Assembly: GCA_032717465.1 (NCBI GenBank)
Contig: CM064691.1
Coordinates: 1,157,815-1,221,814 of the forward strand
DNA: 64,000 nucleotides
Direction of reading: 5' to 3'
From: Coenobita brevimanus
Lineage: Eukaryota > Arthropoda > Malacostraca > Decapoda > Coenobitidae
Shown here piece by piece: positions 38,701 to 43,154 of this stretch (the first letter of the stretch is position 1; every line of letters starts with the position of its first letter). The translations under genes were made by a program, and so were the position numbers. The notes below the pieces were generated by a model that saw only the letters and a program-made list of their open reading frames with translations, searched no databases and was not told where the DNA came from.

Positions 38701-40563
38701 TACACCCATGTGGCAAGCCGTACATGGCCGCTCTTCCCCTTCTTTGACAGTACTGCCACCAACCCTGTTACCATTACTGCCATTTTATCTGCATATACAC
38801 TTAAGCCCTTGTGCCCCATACCATTATTATTATGATTATTATTAGTATTAGTATTGAAGTGGGTGGGCAAGTGTGTTTATGCTGGGACATATTTTGAGTA
38901 TTGTACTCTGTTTACTGAGCCATATGTTATCTGTCAGCCCCTCAGGATATGTTGGGAATCAACACTGCAGCCTGGGGTTCAGAAGAACAACGACTCCTTG
39001 AACAGGCACTCAAGACCTTCCCTGCCTCCACCCCAGACCGCTGGGACCGCATTGCAGAGTGTGTCCCAAACCGTTCCAAGAAAGATTGCATGAGGCGATA
39101 TAAGGTCAGATTATACTGCTATGTTGCATTCAGTTACTGTTTGTACGTGGTTGATAATGCCTGGTGGTCATAGTGAGTTGAGGCATTGCAGCTGGATGTT
39201 GCTTATAAGGGTTTTGATTTTAGAAGTTGTTGTTTACCTATGTTTGAGATGAATTTGCTTAGCCAGACAGAGTGTGGTTGAGTGGCAACAACAACAATAC
39301 CTGGAGGTCTGTGCAAAGTCTGCTCATCTTTCCATACAGACGATGTGTTGGGTATTTTTCTCCAGGGTAGTGCATTCTTCCGTCAGGACATGATATGAGT
39401 TGTTTGAATTATATGGCTGAACTCTTTCACAAGCCCTCCAACTAGGCTCAGTCTTTATACACTTTGTTGCTCTCTAAGATGTGTTGAAGAATGGGTTTGG
39501 CATGACCATTCCAGAACGAATATCTTCCCTTTTGGCGAGGGGATTCTTTGACATTAGACCTATTGCACAACCTCATCTTCCTGGGTGGTCACTAGGTCAT
39601 CAGTACCATCTCTGAGTTGTGTTGGAGCAGTTTACAACTCAAGACTGAAGGCAGATCAGTAGGAGAATTCCATTGATTTCAAAATTAATACCAAGCATCT
39701 TGAAGGCCACTTCATTTGAAAGACTTGAAGGTTGGAAGCATGGAGGTGGATGGTGAAAAGAATAAATCATTGTTATGGTGGCTGTACTTCCATGCAAGGT
39801 CCCTGAAGGCATCAGTAGATTGAATGTGACTGATGTTTATTAACTTGTTTCTTGAGAGTGAGTATGGCTACAGGTTGTGGATTGGTGGGTGGAATGTGGT
39901 GGGCTGTGTGGTAAGTGATCTCTTTCAGAAAGAAGAAAATCAGATGTATGTCCAGTTGGTCAGACATGCTGAGTGCTCCTCACCATCTCTTGTACTTAGA
40001 GATGAAGACACCCAATGCTTTATAGCCATGTTTAGGTAAAATCATACCACTTCCCACATCAAACTGTGCTAATTCAAAGGCATTCACAATATGTCACTCA
40101 GTGGTGCGTGTGATGCTGCAGCCTTTCTCATCAAAATATCTCATTGCATTATGGGGATCACATGTACCAGGAAGTTTGTAGTTCAAACAGTACATTAGAA
40201 ACATTGGGCATTCTGTCTCGGATTTTTTTTTACCTGATTATGAGTGTCCCCAACTTCCATAAAACACCAGCAGTGGTCACAGAGACGTGGGTAACCGTAC
40301 TTTCAAATCAGTGTGTAGATCTCTCTCAGTACAGTATAGTTTAAGGAAACAGGTTTCTGACCTTTTAAAATCCTATTGTTTTGCCTCCCCAGCTGATTAG
40401 TATTGCTATTAGATAGTATAGGTTGTACTGCTGATGTATGGCATTACAGTGTCCATTATTAATATTTCTAGTTTTTAATTTGGTGTTAATTTTCTTTGTA
40501 CAGGAGCTGGTGGAAATGGTGAAAGCCAAGAAGGCTGCTCAAGCAGCTGCCAACAAGAAGTAG
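5238..40563 (+). CDS. DNAJC2: DnaJ homolog subfamily C member 2 (MPP11/ZRF1/zuotin), 14 coding exons
   Basis: Spliced gene; the exons are listed separately. Joining them gives 1854 nt: 617 codons and TAG. All junctions are GT-AG and the phases agree. Domains (residues): N-terminal region with VEPVGRW and an acidic stretch (about 28-80); J domain from about 85 with HPD at 118-120; zuotin homology region with [20 protein letters not shown] (about 212-231) and a conserved CDPRI motif; a long Lys/Glu-rich helical charged region (about 270-370); an Ala/Gly-rich linker (about 428-444); SANT 1 (about 448-505) and SANT 2 (about 554-605). In other animals this protein is the J-partner of an Hsp70 (HSPA14) in the ribosome-associated complex, helping nascent chains fold, and it also acts in chromatin through its SANT domains. 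The HPD needed to stimulate Hsp70 ATPase is intact. The least certain part is exon 1, inferred from position, ATG context, donor and phase. Confidence 0.97.
5711..5860. repeat. GGTTA telomere-like repeats in a 43-bp tandem array (intron 1)
   Basis: Four GGTTA units open the array. A 43-bp unit then repeats three times (5716-5758, 5759-5801, 5802-5844), each made of three GGTTA units plus an 'aatt...tacagt..agctag' linker, followed by a partial fourth. GGTTA is a phase of the arthropod telomeric TTAGG repeat, so this is an interstitial telomere-like block. Confidence 0.85.
5861..6334. other. Intron 1 sequence, unassigned
   Basis: Between the telomere-like array and the LINE-A copy I see no gene, repeat family or clear structural element. 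Confidence 0.45.
6335..7745 (+). repeat. LINE-A reverse transcriptase fragment (intron 1)
   Basis: The + strand encodes, with frameshifts, the LINE-A RT from '[17 protein letters not shown]' (near 6357) through '[14 protein letters not shown]', '[18 protein letters not shown]', '[15 protein letters not shown]', a disrupted 'FADDT' box (near 6965-6982) and '[15 protein letters not shown]' to the C-terminal '[16 protein letters not shown]'. The longest open piece is 6940-7665. The 3' end 'gtggccaccccgtgtggg' is followed by a GATA-rich tail near 7737-7750. Frameshifts near 6760, 6970 and 7580 mark it as inactive. It lies in the sense orientation, directly upstream of DNAJC2 exon 2. Confidence 0.9.
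7871..8058 (+). CDS. DNAJC2: DNAJC2 coding exon 2
   Basis: Encodes the conserved N-terminal block containing [15 protein letters not shown], then an acidic stretch and '[10 protein letters not shown]' just before the J domain. The acceptor is 'tccatag' ending at 7870; an alternative in-phase acceptor ends at 7882 and would remove four residues. The donor 'gtgaga' starts at 8059, phase 0. An open frame reaches back to 7687, but that part is LINE-A tail, so no start is placed there. Confidence 0.9.
8130..8600 (-). repeat. LINE-B fragment (intron 2)
   Basis: Minus-strand translation gives '[12 protein letters not shown]' (a degenerate FADD-type box), then '[18 protein letters not shown]', matching the '[18 protein letters not shown]' of the longer copy at 9430-11590. 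The 8470-8600 part matches an upstream RT segment of the same family ('lvfIDLEKAFD'-like, broken). It is old and fragmented. Confidence 0.7.
8902..9098 (+). repeat. 5S rRNA-derived SINE with LINE-A-like 3' tail (intron 2)
   Basis: Positions about 8905-8975 match the 3' two-thirds of eukaryotic 5S rRNA, including the internal promoter regions: 'attaagcaacgttggg' (box A region) and 'acttggatgggtgaccgcct' into 'gggaacacc' (box C region). A short unrelated middle follows. Then 9043-9076 resembles the LINE-A 3' end ('ggccaccccgtctgggat' and 'ggcgtctgg'), ending in an AATG repeat at 9077-9098. A 5S head, a LINE-derived tail and a terminal microsatellite are the layout of SINE3-type elements. The first ~50 bases of 5S are missing, so this is not a working 5S gene. 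Confidence 0.8.
9290..9430 (-). repeat. SINE-A 3' fragment (intron 2)
   Basis: Reverse complement of the SINE-A 3' end: a 'tcatccagtcctacgttgcc' tail block, 'ccatgaggagcataggagcc', 'ttggtcctgacatttgagat' and 'gaccagcctcactcatccct'. It abuts LINE-B sequence near 9430. Compare 34310-34440. Confidence 0.8.
9431..11590 (-). repeat. LINE-B, longest copy in the window (intron 2)
   Basis: Minus-strand frames give, from right to left, an early RT region ('[20 protein letters not shown]', '[19 protein letters not shown]', near 10855-10500), '[19 protein letters not shown]' (near 10140), the DKTKVMVS block (near 9930) and a Cys/His-rich insert, '[20 protein letters not shown]' then 'QKRCSG' (near 9890-9780). 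That insert resembles a small zinc-binding motif and is typical of one widespread invertebrate LINE lineage. The segment 11590-10860 holds linker sequence. Many stops and frameshifts show it is dead. Confidence 0.85.
11591..12081. other. End of intron 2, unassigned
   Basis: No gene or repeat family recognised between the LINE-B copy and the exon 3 acceptor. Confidence 0.4.
12082..12157 (+). CDS. DNAJC2: DNAJC2 coding exon 3 (J domain, first half)
   Basis: Encodes [20 protein letters not shown] and on to 'DIKKA', the start of the J domain up to helix II. The acceptor 'ctgttacag' ends at 12081; the donor 'gtgagt' starts at 12158, phase 1. The split codon becomes Tyr when joined to exon 4. Confidence 0.95.
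12191..12238. repeat. (TA)n microsatellite, intron 3
   Basis: An uninterrupted run of about 24 TA units just inside intron 3, preceded by a short GTT run. Confidence 0.95.
12530..12738 (+). CDS. DNAJC2: DNAJC2 coding exon 4 (J domain, HPD motif)
   Basis: Encodes '[19 protein letters not shown]', then '[20 protein letters not shown]' and '[15 protein letters not shown]'. It contains the HPD tripeptide needed for Hsp70 stimulation. The acceptor 'cctcctcag' ends at 12529; the donor 'gtataa' starts at 12739, phase 0. Confidence 0.97.
12780..12960. repeat. Simple-sequence tract, intron 4
   Basis: A mix of CTC/CAT trinucleotide repeats and an 'agtcagtcaatc' tetranucleotide-like array. It has no coding features. 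Confidence 0.8.
12987..13470 (+). repeat. LINE-A 3' fragment (intron 4)
   Basis: 5'-truncated copy of the LINE-A C-terminus: '[15 protein letters not shown]'-like start with a deletion, then '[20 protein letters not shown]', '[18 protein letters not shown]' and '[13 protein letters not shown]', ending with the family 3' end 'gtggccacccctta'. A possible 8-bp target duplication, AAGTGTAA, flanks it at 12979-12986 and 13471-13478. The open frame 13046-13375 is part of this. Confidence 0.9.
13480..14735. other. Intron 4, unassigned
   Basis: AT-rich sequence with no recognisable gene. Near 14425-14460 a palindromic 'acagtactgtacagt' cluster occurs, possibly an old transposon end, which I cannot assign. 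Confidence 0.45.
14736..15165. repeat. Two-copy tandem duplication, about 219-bp period (intron 4)
   Basis: 'gaattatcac' at 14809 recurs at 15028. Flanking blocks recur at the same spacing: the 'cttgctcac' piece, the 'tgactgcc' plus 'cactcca' piece, the 'cactcagct' piece, and 'cagtaaatacgt'. The copies have diverged by point changes. Confidence 0.85.
15170..16297. other. Intron 4, unassigned
   Basis: No recognisable gene. A short imperfect duplication of 'gaatttatacatcatc' lies at 15258-15320. The rest shows nothing I can name. Confidence 0.4.
16298..16387 (+). CDS. DNAJC2: DNAJC2 coding exon 5
   Basis: Exactly 30 codons, reading [20 protein letters not shown] then [10 protein letters not shown], the conserved stretch after the J domain. 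The acceptor 'ccatgcag' ends at 16297; the donor 'gtctgt' starts at 16388, phase 0 at both ends. Confidence 0.95.
16600..19075 (-). repeat. LINE-A, RT to endonuclease, most extended copy (intron 5)
   Basis: Read on the minus strand from 19053 down: an endonuclease piece ('KKCFCLEI', then '[20 protein letters not shown]' near 18840 and 'HKMIHRYTW' near 18655), a linker with '[19 protein letters not shown]' (near 18220-18270), RT start '[20 protein letters not shown]' (near 17685), '[10 protein letters not shown]', '[19 protein letters not shown]' (near 16980) and 'MFKYLGS'-like C-terminal parts near 16770. The last ~300 bp of the family, including its 3' end, is missing. Frameshifts and small deletions interrupt every domain. 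Confidence 0.9.
17921..18055. repeat. 31-bp tandem repeat, four copies, inside LINE-A
   Basis: A unit containing 'ccttccagaacattttctta' recurs with an exact 31-bp step (cores at 17931, 17962, 17993 and 18024, the last with one change). Other LINE-A copies (33110-33140) carry it once, so the array is a local expansion. Confidence 0.92.
19076..19850. other. Intron 5, unassigned
   Basis: No gene or repeat recognised, except a short GA run near 19505-19520. Confidence 0.4.
19853..20056. repeat. Long imperfect hairpin (intron 5)
   Basis: The arm 19853-19919 pairs with 19991-20056 in inverted orientation: 'ggcaccatcaatgatgtcct' in the left arm matches 'aggacatcactgatggtgcc' in the right arm. Arms are about 67 bp with scattered mismatches and the loop is about 71 bp. 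It could be a small foldback element or an RNA hairpin. Confidence 0.85.
20690..21010. repeat. Degenerate tandem repeat, about 90-bp period (intron 5)
   Basis: A block with 'cattcactgcta'-like, 'atgtcattatttgatgg'-like and 'actggtg.tccttaaag'-like parts recurs near 20755, 20840 (shortened), 20897 and 20985. The copies are strongly diverged. Confidence 0.75.
21221..21295. ncRNA. Candidate miRNA-sized hairpin just upstream of exon 6
   Basis: The arm 21221-21249 ('ccacttcaaaactaccacaa' then 'attttatat') is the inverted match of 21267-21295, with one mismatch over about 29 bp and a loop of 17 nt. The whole is 75 nt. It ends 60 nt before the exon 6 acceptor, on the transcribed strand. A small-RNA precursor, a MITE relic or a splice-modulating structure are all possible; only the structure is seen. 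Confidence 0.4.
21356..21444 (+). CDS. DNAJC2: DNAJC2 coding exon 6 (zuotin homology)
   Basis: Encodes [20 protein letters not shown] then 'DEEEKEKGQ', the signature of the zuotin homology domain. The acceptor 'caaacag' ends at 21355; the donor 'gtgagt' starts at 21445, phase 2. Confidence 0.97.
21878..22271 (-). repeat. SINE-T, tRNA-derived (intron 6)
   Basis: Read on the minus strand, the element starts with 'ggagcctctatggtagaatg' (box-A-like) and a box-B-like 'gggttcgtgccc' 45-60 bp later, as in a tRNA. A unique body follows, ending in 'ggaccggccaatccc...catct'-like sequence (as written on +) and TA-rich flanks. The same element occurs at 61787-62175 (minus) and 62240-62607 (plus). Confidence 0.88.
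22735..23190. repeat. Microsatellite-rich stretch, intron 6
   Basis: A (TC)n run near 22750-22768, (TG)n at 22922-22942, (GAT)n near 23117-23135 and a longer (TG)n at 23139-23184. The 22870-22915 part also resembles the 5' end of SINE-A. Confidence 0.9.
23247..23372 (+). CDS. DNAJC2: DNAJC2 coding exon 7
   Basis: Encodes '[20 protein letters not shown]', then '[20 protein letters not shown]', the conserved basic helix and CDPRI motif. The acceptor 'gtcatcag' ends at 23246; the donor 'gtgagt' starts at 23373, phase 2. Confidence 0.96.
23690..23800 (+). repeat. SINE-A 3' fragment (intron 7)
   Basis: 'gactctcatcttaaacgtca' followed by 'ggaccaacttgcctagcccc' and a 'ggattggatgatggatggat' tail, the SINE-A 3' end in + orientation. 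Confidence 0.85.
24173..24781. mobile_element. MITE-X: 609-bp TIR element (intron 7)
   Basis: The left end 'cagcgatcccttgggtaatg' at 24173, preceded by TA, is inversely matched by the right end 'ataaccaagggatcactg' ending at 24781 (followed by TT instead of TA). No transposase frame lies inside. The CAG/CTG ends and TA target fit the pogo/Tigger group of Tc1/mariner elements. Internal parts recur at 43155-43490 and 53515-53760, so it is a repeat family. Confidence 0.75.
24880..25200 (-). repeat. LINE-B fragment (intron 7)
   Basis: 'tgtgttgctgcacagactct', 'ccctcttgaccaggaaatgg' and the following 'tatgtagtcagcctaccc' align in order with 11400-11540 of the long LINE-B copy, same orientation. 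Confidence 0.75.
25283..25370 (+). CDS. DNAJC2: DNAJC2 coding exon 8 (charged region)
   Basis: Encodes '[20 protein letters not shown]' then 'RLKVEEEER', the start of the Lys/Glu-rich helical segment. The acceptor 'ttcacag' ends at 25282; the donor 'gtaagt' starts at 25371, phase 0. Confidence 0.95.
25428..25998 (-). repeat. LINE-A 3' fragment (intron 8)
   Basis: The minus strand reads '[20 protein letters not shown]', '[20 protein letters not shown]', '[20 protein letters not shown]' and '[20 protein letters not shown]', with the family 3' end next to a TCTA-rich tail at 25428-25445. The open frame (26124-25456) is almost uninterrupted, so this is a fairly young 5'-truncated copy. Confidence 0.92.
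25999..26840 (+). repeat. CR1-like LINE 3' end (intron 8)
   Basis: Broken + strand translation shows a non-LTR RT C-terminus: '[15 protein letters not shown]' (near 26355), '[12 protein letters not shown]' (near 26425), '[20 protein letters not shown]' (near 26530-26590), '[20 protein letters not shown]' and '[20 protein letters not shown]'. A run of the 'apfLWNkLPxxlR' kind near the end is typical of CR1/Rex-type LINEs. It directly abuts the LINE-A fragment. Confidence 0.75.
26930..27200 (+). repeat. SINE-B copy 1 (intron 8)
   Basis: Aligns block by block with 49710-50035: 'accctggtctgtttagtcag', 'gcagacccatcaaccacagg', 'tttggttcccagatggatga', 'ttaacaggggcacca', 'atggttaccacccagcataa' and 'ttaggcttgtcactcag'. 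The last third resembles the inverse of the SINE-A 5' half. Both copies face the same way. Confidence 0.7.
27393..27434. repeat. (TTA)n and poly-T tract
   Basis: A TTATTA run leading into a poly-T run about 70 bp upstream of the exon 9 acceptor, overlapping the place where a polypyrimidine tract might start. Confidence 0.8.
27507..27635 (+). CDS. DNAJC2: DNAJC2 coding exon 9 (charged coiled coil)
   Basis: Exactly 43 codons, almost all Lys, Glu, Ala or Arg ('[20 protein letters not shown]', then 'KAFKKERK'), the ribosome/helical charged region of MPP11. The acceptor 'ttttccag' ends at 27506; the donor 'gtaact' starts at 27636, phase 0. Confidence 0.95.
27680..28510 (-). repeat. Jockey-like LINE, 3' end of ORF2 (intron 9)
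   Basis: The minus-strand open frame 28231-27695 contains '[20 protein letters not shown]', '[20 protein letters not shown]' and '[20 protein letters not shown]', then a degenerate Cys/His tail '[14 protein letters not shown]', as in the C-terminal zinc-binding end of Jockey-clade ORF2. It is probably the same family as 43690-45720. Confidence 0.75.
28511..29814. other. Intron 9, unassigned
   Basis: A poly-A run near 28779-28795 and a CAT/CGT-rich stretch near 28875-28950 are present. No gene or named repeat was recognised. Confidence 0.45.
29815..29997 (+). CDS. DNAJC2: DNAJC2 coding exon 10
   Basis: Exactly 61 codons: '[20 protein letters not shown]', '[20 protein letters not shown]', then '[20 protein letters not shown]' and Q. 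It corresponds to the helical segment before SANT 1. The acceptor 'cttccag' ends at 29814; the donor 'gtatgt' starts at 29998, phase 0. Confidence 0.96.
30606..30778 (+). CDS. DNAJC2: DNAJC2 coding exon 11 (linker and SANT 1 start)
   Basis: Encodes '[20 protein letters not shown]', a glycine-rich linker '[14 protein letters not shown]', then '[20 protein letters not shown]', the first SANT helix pair with its Trp. The acceptor 'gtggcag' ends at 30605; the donor 'gtacac' starts at 30779, phase 2. Confidence 0.96.
30833..31746 (-). repeat. LINE-A 3' fragment with target duplication (intron 11)
   Basis: The minus strand reads '[20 protein letters not shown]', '[20 protein letters not shown]' and '[20 protein letters not shown]', with the family 3' end near 30845-30900 and a TCTA tail. 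CAATTTAC occurs at both borders (30825-30832 and 31747-31754), consistent with an 8-bp target-site duplication. It is 5'-truncated and frameshifted. Confidence 0.9.
31755..32370. repeat. Possible pogo/Tigger-like fragment (intron 11)
   Basis: 'cagttaactcttaattatcc' starting at 31755, right after 'ta', looks like a Tigger-type terminus (compare 34819). No matching opposite end was found; the rest holds no transposase and an internal 'gaggacgtatc.gtgc' duplication (32046 and 32216). Low certainty. Confidence 0.35.
32385..33045 (+). repeat. LINE-A linker fragment, + orientation (intron 11)
   Basis: The + strand reads '[20 protein letters not shown]', '[20 protein letters not shown]' and '[20 protein letters not shown]', the region between endonuclease and RT. 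It runs on after a poly-A run (32922-32936) with '[15 protein letters not shown]'. It stops at about 33045, where the opposite-strand copy starts. Confidence 0.9.
33041..34250 (-). repeat. LINE-A endonuclease and linker fragment, - orientation (intron 11)
   Basis: The minus-strand frame 34072-33317 is a long APE-type endonuclease segment: '[20 protein letters not shown]', '[20 protein letters not shown]', '[10 protein letters not shown]' and the C-terminal '[16 protein letters not shown]' with the SDHH catalytic motif. It is followed by the same linker as in 32385-32830. This is the best endonuclease domain in the window. The two copies are inverted relative to each other and share about 400 bp. 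Confidence 0.92.
34295..34800 (-). repeat. SINE-A, near full length (intron 11)
   Basis: Reverse orientation copy: a 'ccatccatcatccaatccta' tail first, then 'gaccagcctcattcatccct', a tRNA-like middle ('cccactaaaccaccaggtgc' is the inverse of the box-A-like region), 'aggaaaccatttggcttgtc', and finally 'gaatgagtggatgatgagcg' at the 5' end. It corresponds end to end with 46745-47245. Confidence 0.88.
34819..35967. mobile_element. pogo/Tigger-type element, 1149 bp, internally deleted (intron 11)
   Basis: The left end 'cagtaagcccttaattcacg' (34819, after TA at 34817-34818) is the inverse of the right end 'cacgtgaattaagggattac' plus 'ctg' (ending 35967, before TA at 35968-35969). A minus-strand frame (35612-35500) starts '[20 protein letters not shown]' then '[17 protein letters not shown]', like the N-terminal DNA-binding (CENP-B/pipsqueak-type) region of Tigger transposases, but the frame ends there and the DDE domain is absent. 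A (CA)n run at 35744-35785 lies inside. It is non-autonomous. Confidence 0.85.
35744..35800. repeat. (CA)n microsatellite
   Basis: About 21 CA units, then imperfect CGCACA units, inside the Tigger-type element. Confidence 0.95.
36094..36305 (+). CDS. DNAJC2: DNAJC2 coding exon 12 (SANT 1 end and inter-SANT linker)
   Basis: Encodes '[20 protein letters not shown]', '[20 protein letters not shown]' and a Ser/Ala/His-rich linker ending '[10 protein letters not shown]'. The acceptor 'tgtgacag' ends at 36093; the donor 'gtaagt' starts at 36306, phase 1. The split Arg codon with exon 11 restores the conserved RWEV. Confidence 0.96.
36830..37960 (-). repeat. Decayed LINE RT remnant, interrupted by LINE-A (intron 12)
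   Basis: Near 37960-37840 the minus strand reads as a worn '[22 protein letters not shown]', the RT 'GVPQGSVLGP...YINDL' region. The rest (37840-37443 and 37252-36830) keeps only scattered frames, including '[22 protein letters not shown]'-like text near 37700. A later LINE-A insertion splits it at 37266-37429. Confidence 0.65.
37266..37429 (-). repeat. Short LINE-A insertion with 13-bp target duplication
   Basis: A 164-bp, strongly 5'-truncated LINE-A 3' end ('ccagatgccttaatcccgta' and TCTG/TCTA tail). The 13-bp sequence AGTTGACCATATC flanks it exactly at 37253-37265 and 37430-37442. The host sequence on both sides belongs to one older LINE remnant. Confidence 0.93.
37965..38840 (-). repeat. 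LINE-B 3' fragment (intron 12)
   Basis: The minus strand reads a Cys/His insert region (near 38690-38580), '[20 protein letters not shown]' (near 38530), '[20 protein letters not shown]' and '[20 protein letters not shown]', then '[18 protein letters not shown]' and '[19 protein letters not shown]', in two frames. The 3' end matches the copy at the window start. Confidence 0.88.
38938..39104 (+). CDS. DNAJC2: DNAJC2 coding exon 13 (SANT 2)
   Basis: Encodes '[20 protein letters not shown]', '[20 protein letters not shown]' and '[15 protein letters not shown]', the second SANT domain with its conserved Trp residues. The acceptor is 'atctgtcag' ending at 38937; the nearer 'cctcag' at 38945 would break the phase. 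The donor 'gtcaga' starts at 39105, phase 0. Confidence 0.95.
39105..40503. other. Intron 13, unassigned
   Basis: No repeat family or gene recognised. The open frame 39833-40039 has no family features. Confidence 0.4.
40504..40563 (+). CDS. DNAJC2: DNAJC2 coding exon 14 (C-terminus and stop)
   Basis: Encodes [19 protein letters not shown] and TAG at 40561-40563. [13 protein letters not shown] is a near-invariant ending of animal DNAJC2. The acceptor 'tttgtacag' ends at 40503. Confidence 0.97.
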   Translation, partial: ELVEMVKAKKAAQAAANKK

Positions 40564-40935
40564 CAGATCATCAGTCACAGAAATAACAACAGCTCATCAG
40601 TCACAGAAATAACAACAGCATCTCTTCAGTTATTTCAGCCAGATTCACCTTACCATAATCTCAACCAATTGTGATACTATCAATATTGTGTACAAGTTTT
40701 TAAAACAATAGTTTCACAAGTTCAAAATTTCTGCAGGTATTGGTAGTAGAACTTATAATAATGTTCACATCACTCCCCTCAATTACTGGAGATAACAGCA
40801 GCCTCATCCTCATCCACAACTGTATTTATTGTATACCATACTGCATCTACTTTTTCTACCACGCACTGAAGCCACTGGTCATTGTACTGTATATTTCCAC
40901 CTCAAGCAATGGTAACTCTTCAGTGTGATAACATA

Positions 40936-41546
40936 CAGTAGAATCTCCTAAATTGCATCATTATAAGACTGAGCACACGCAGTGATTTGTGAATTCCGTG
41001 AATTAGAAATATAATCTTATAGGGAAAATCACTAATGGGTCTGTCATATTAGAAAAGTTGTCCCCCCTAACCCCCAAACCTCACATCAAACCGGTCACCA
41101 GCTTAGGAGGGTTACGATCAGCCATGGTAACACTGGGCAGGCAGAGGAAGCATGGGGGGGGGGGGGAATCCTGTCCCTACACCAGAACCACACGCTAACA
41201 ACGGGGAGAAAGTGCACTGAGCTGGGTGCTGGGGCATCAAGCATATGCGTCCTTCTTGCTTGGCATGGGAGGGAAGCACTGTGATTGGCTTATAGCAAGT
41301 GCTGTGCTTCAATATGTTCATTTTGTTACTGCCATGCTTAGCAATGATTAGTATGCCTGGCTAGGCATGTAGGTTTTAGGTAATGGTGGCGTGTATTACA
41401 CAAGGCATTGGAAAAGTGTCACTTTTGAGACTGCATTCACGAATTTCTTGTAGTTTCTGCACACTACTGATATTGCAAACTTGCATGATGTTGCCGCATA
41501 TTATGAATTTGCAATTTAGAATTGTGCGATTTAGGAGATTCCACTG
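40936..41546. mobile_element. pogo/Tigger-type MITE, 611 bp
   Basis: The left end 'cagtagaatctcctaaattg' at 40936 (after TA at 40934-40935) is matched inversely by 'gcgatttaggagattccact' plus g, ending at 41546 (before TA at 41547-41548). No transposase is inside; a run of about 13 G lies at about 41154-41166. It sits about 370 bp after the DNAJC2 stop codon. Confidence 0.85.
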
Positions 41547-41665
41547 TACTATTTTCATTTTGCTATCTCCAGTTCTTTTATTTACCTTGCTATAGATTTT
41601 TTAACTGAAGGGGTTACACACAGCCTGCATATACCTACTTCACTATCAGGGGTTATTGTGAGCTG

Positions 41666-41671
41666 AATAAA
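41666..41671 (+). promoter_or_regulatory. Candidate polyadenylation signal AATAAA
   Basis: First canonical AATAAA found downstream of the DNAJC2 stop, with ATTAAA at about 41684. Use by DNAJC2 is inferred from position only. Confidence 0.4.
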
Positions 41672-41814
41672 AGAATGAGTAGCATTAAAACTAAATACAT
41701 CCTCTGGTTAAAGAGGGTAACCATGGCCATTACTCCCATTTCCACAACTGACCCATCTTCTAGACTGGCATCTGAATAGTCAAAGGTAGACCATATTTTG
41801 AAGAAGGCAAGGAG

Positions 41815-41945
41815 AGAGAAGGGGGATTGCGAGTTCGAGCCTCGCCTGGGCTGCCGTGCTGGGAGTGGTAGCTCGCTCCTGTAACCCTAGCGGGGCTATA
41901 TAGTCCAATACAGGACTTAGCTCGGGGGAACTCCATTTCTTCCAT
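41815..41945 (+). repeat. Possible tRNA-related SINE fragment
   Basis: 'attgcgagttcgagcctcgc' contains a box-B-like GTTCGAGCC inside a short stem, as in a tRNA T arm. No box A or acceptor stem is visible upstream, and an unassigned body follows. It is not a functional tRNA gene. Confidence 0.35.
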
Positions 41946-42720
41946 TTTTCACTTCCTTAGATACACATCAATATTTCATTCAGGCTGAATTTGGGCAATT
42001 TTTTGTTAAGTGAATAATTCCAGGGATTAGTAAAAGACTTCAGTCCTTTAACAATTAGAATTTCCCTAAAACAAACAAATCATCTTGAGTTAACATGACT
42101 GAAATGCTTACTGGGACTACAGCAAATAGGTTAAGGACTAAATAATGATCAAGATGAAGAGAGGGAGTGAAAAGCATAGGAAGAGAAGGTGAGCAATTAC
42201 CATTGTCAAGTAGTGTGCAGGGGGAGGGTGTACTGAAACACAGCCCAAAGATGAACACAGTTTTGCAGTCTGTGGGATGGTTGTTAGAAACATGAGTTTG
42301 TGAGGTGCAGTTTCATTTAGTACATTAGTACATCTGTTGTGCTGTACTTAGTTTAAGGAGCTACCATCCGAGTAACATTTCTCAAACATCTGTAAATCCT
42401 TGATATGCTTCTCAGAAATCTTATGTTGAGGTACCTGATGATGAGAGTTTGACATCTTTCTACTGATTTCCTCCTCAATCAGAAATGTTATAAATGCCAC
42501 TTTTAGTATTCCCCCCGTGTCTGAATTACAGTAGAGCATCACTTGAGCATATGTAAGCAACGTTTTTTTTTTTTTTTTACATCCTGATGACATTGCAGAA
42601 TGAACTATCCATCATTAACCAAAGTTTGTCTTAATCTTTTACATTCCACTGTAGCTTTTAGAAAGTCCAGCCAAAGGTGCCACTTACGTGCTAAAGTACT
42701 TTGATGATCATAAGTTTACT
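41946..42720. other. Unassigned intergenic sequence
   Basis: A poly-T run at 42563-42579 is the only distinct item. No gene or repeat family recognised. Confidence 0.4.
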
Positions 42721-42721
42721 G

Positions 42722-43150
42722 ACACCATCCACTCACTTGGTGTAGTGCTGCTCTCGGGTGAATGCCCCTTCCTCTCTTCCTTCCTTTTTTCCTTCCTTCC
42801 TCTTCTGTCTTTCCTTCATTCTCTCCTCTTCCTTCTGTCTGTGGGTGACTCGACACTGAGTGACAAGCCAAATGGTTTCCTGTACACCAGGAAACCTTTT
42901 ACTATGCTGGGTGGTAACCATATGACCAGATTATGGCTCCTGGTGGTTTAGCGGGAAATTAAGGCGCTCCAATTGGATTGAGCCTGTGCAGATTTATATC
43001 CAAGGGGTGGTTGGGGTTTATTGCTCACACAGTGTCACTCAGGGACGAGTAAGGCTGGTCACTCTCATCTTAACTATCAGGATCAACTTGCCTAGCCCTG
43101 GGCTCCTACGCTTCTCATGCGGCAACATAGGATTGGATGATGGATGGACA
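42722..43150 (+). repeat. SINE-A copy
   Basis: Contains in order 'accatccactcacttggtgt', a CTTC-rich tract, 'gacactgagtgacaagccaa', 'ggtttcctgtacaccaggaa' (a small palindrome), the tRNA-like region with 'tggtggtttagcggg' and 'gatttatatcc', 'gtcactctcatcttaactat' and the 'ggattggatgatggatgg' tail. It is directly followed by a MITE-X piece. Confidence 0.88.
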
Positions 43151-43154
43151 GACC

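Larger units (their letters stand above)
40564..41690 (+). other. Probable DNAJC2 3' UTR
   Basis: It begins with an exact 26-bp tandem duplication (40568-40593 and 40594-40619). No AATAAA is seen before the transposable element at 40936; the first good signal is at 41666, so the transcript may run through the element. The true end is not known from sequence. Confidence 0.45.

Noticed and set aside
41815..41945. A tRNA gene
   Set aside because: Only a box-B/T-arm-like segment is present; no acceptor stem, D arm or anticodon arm could be folded.
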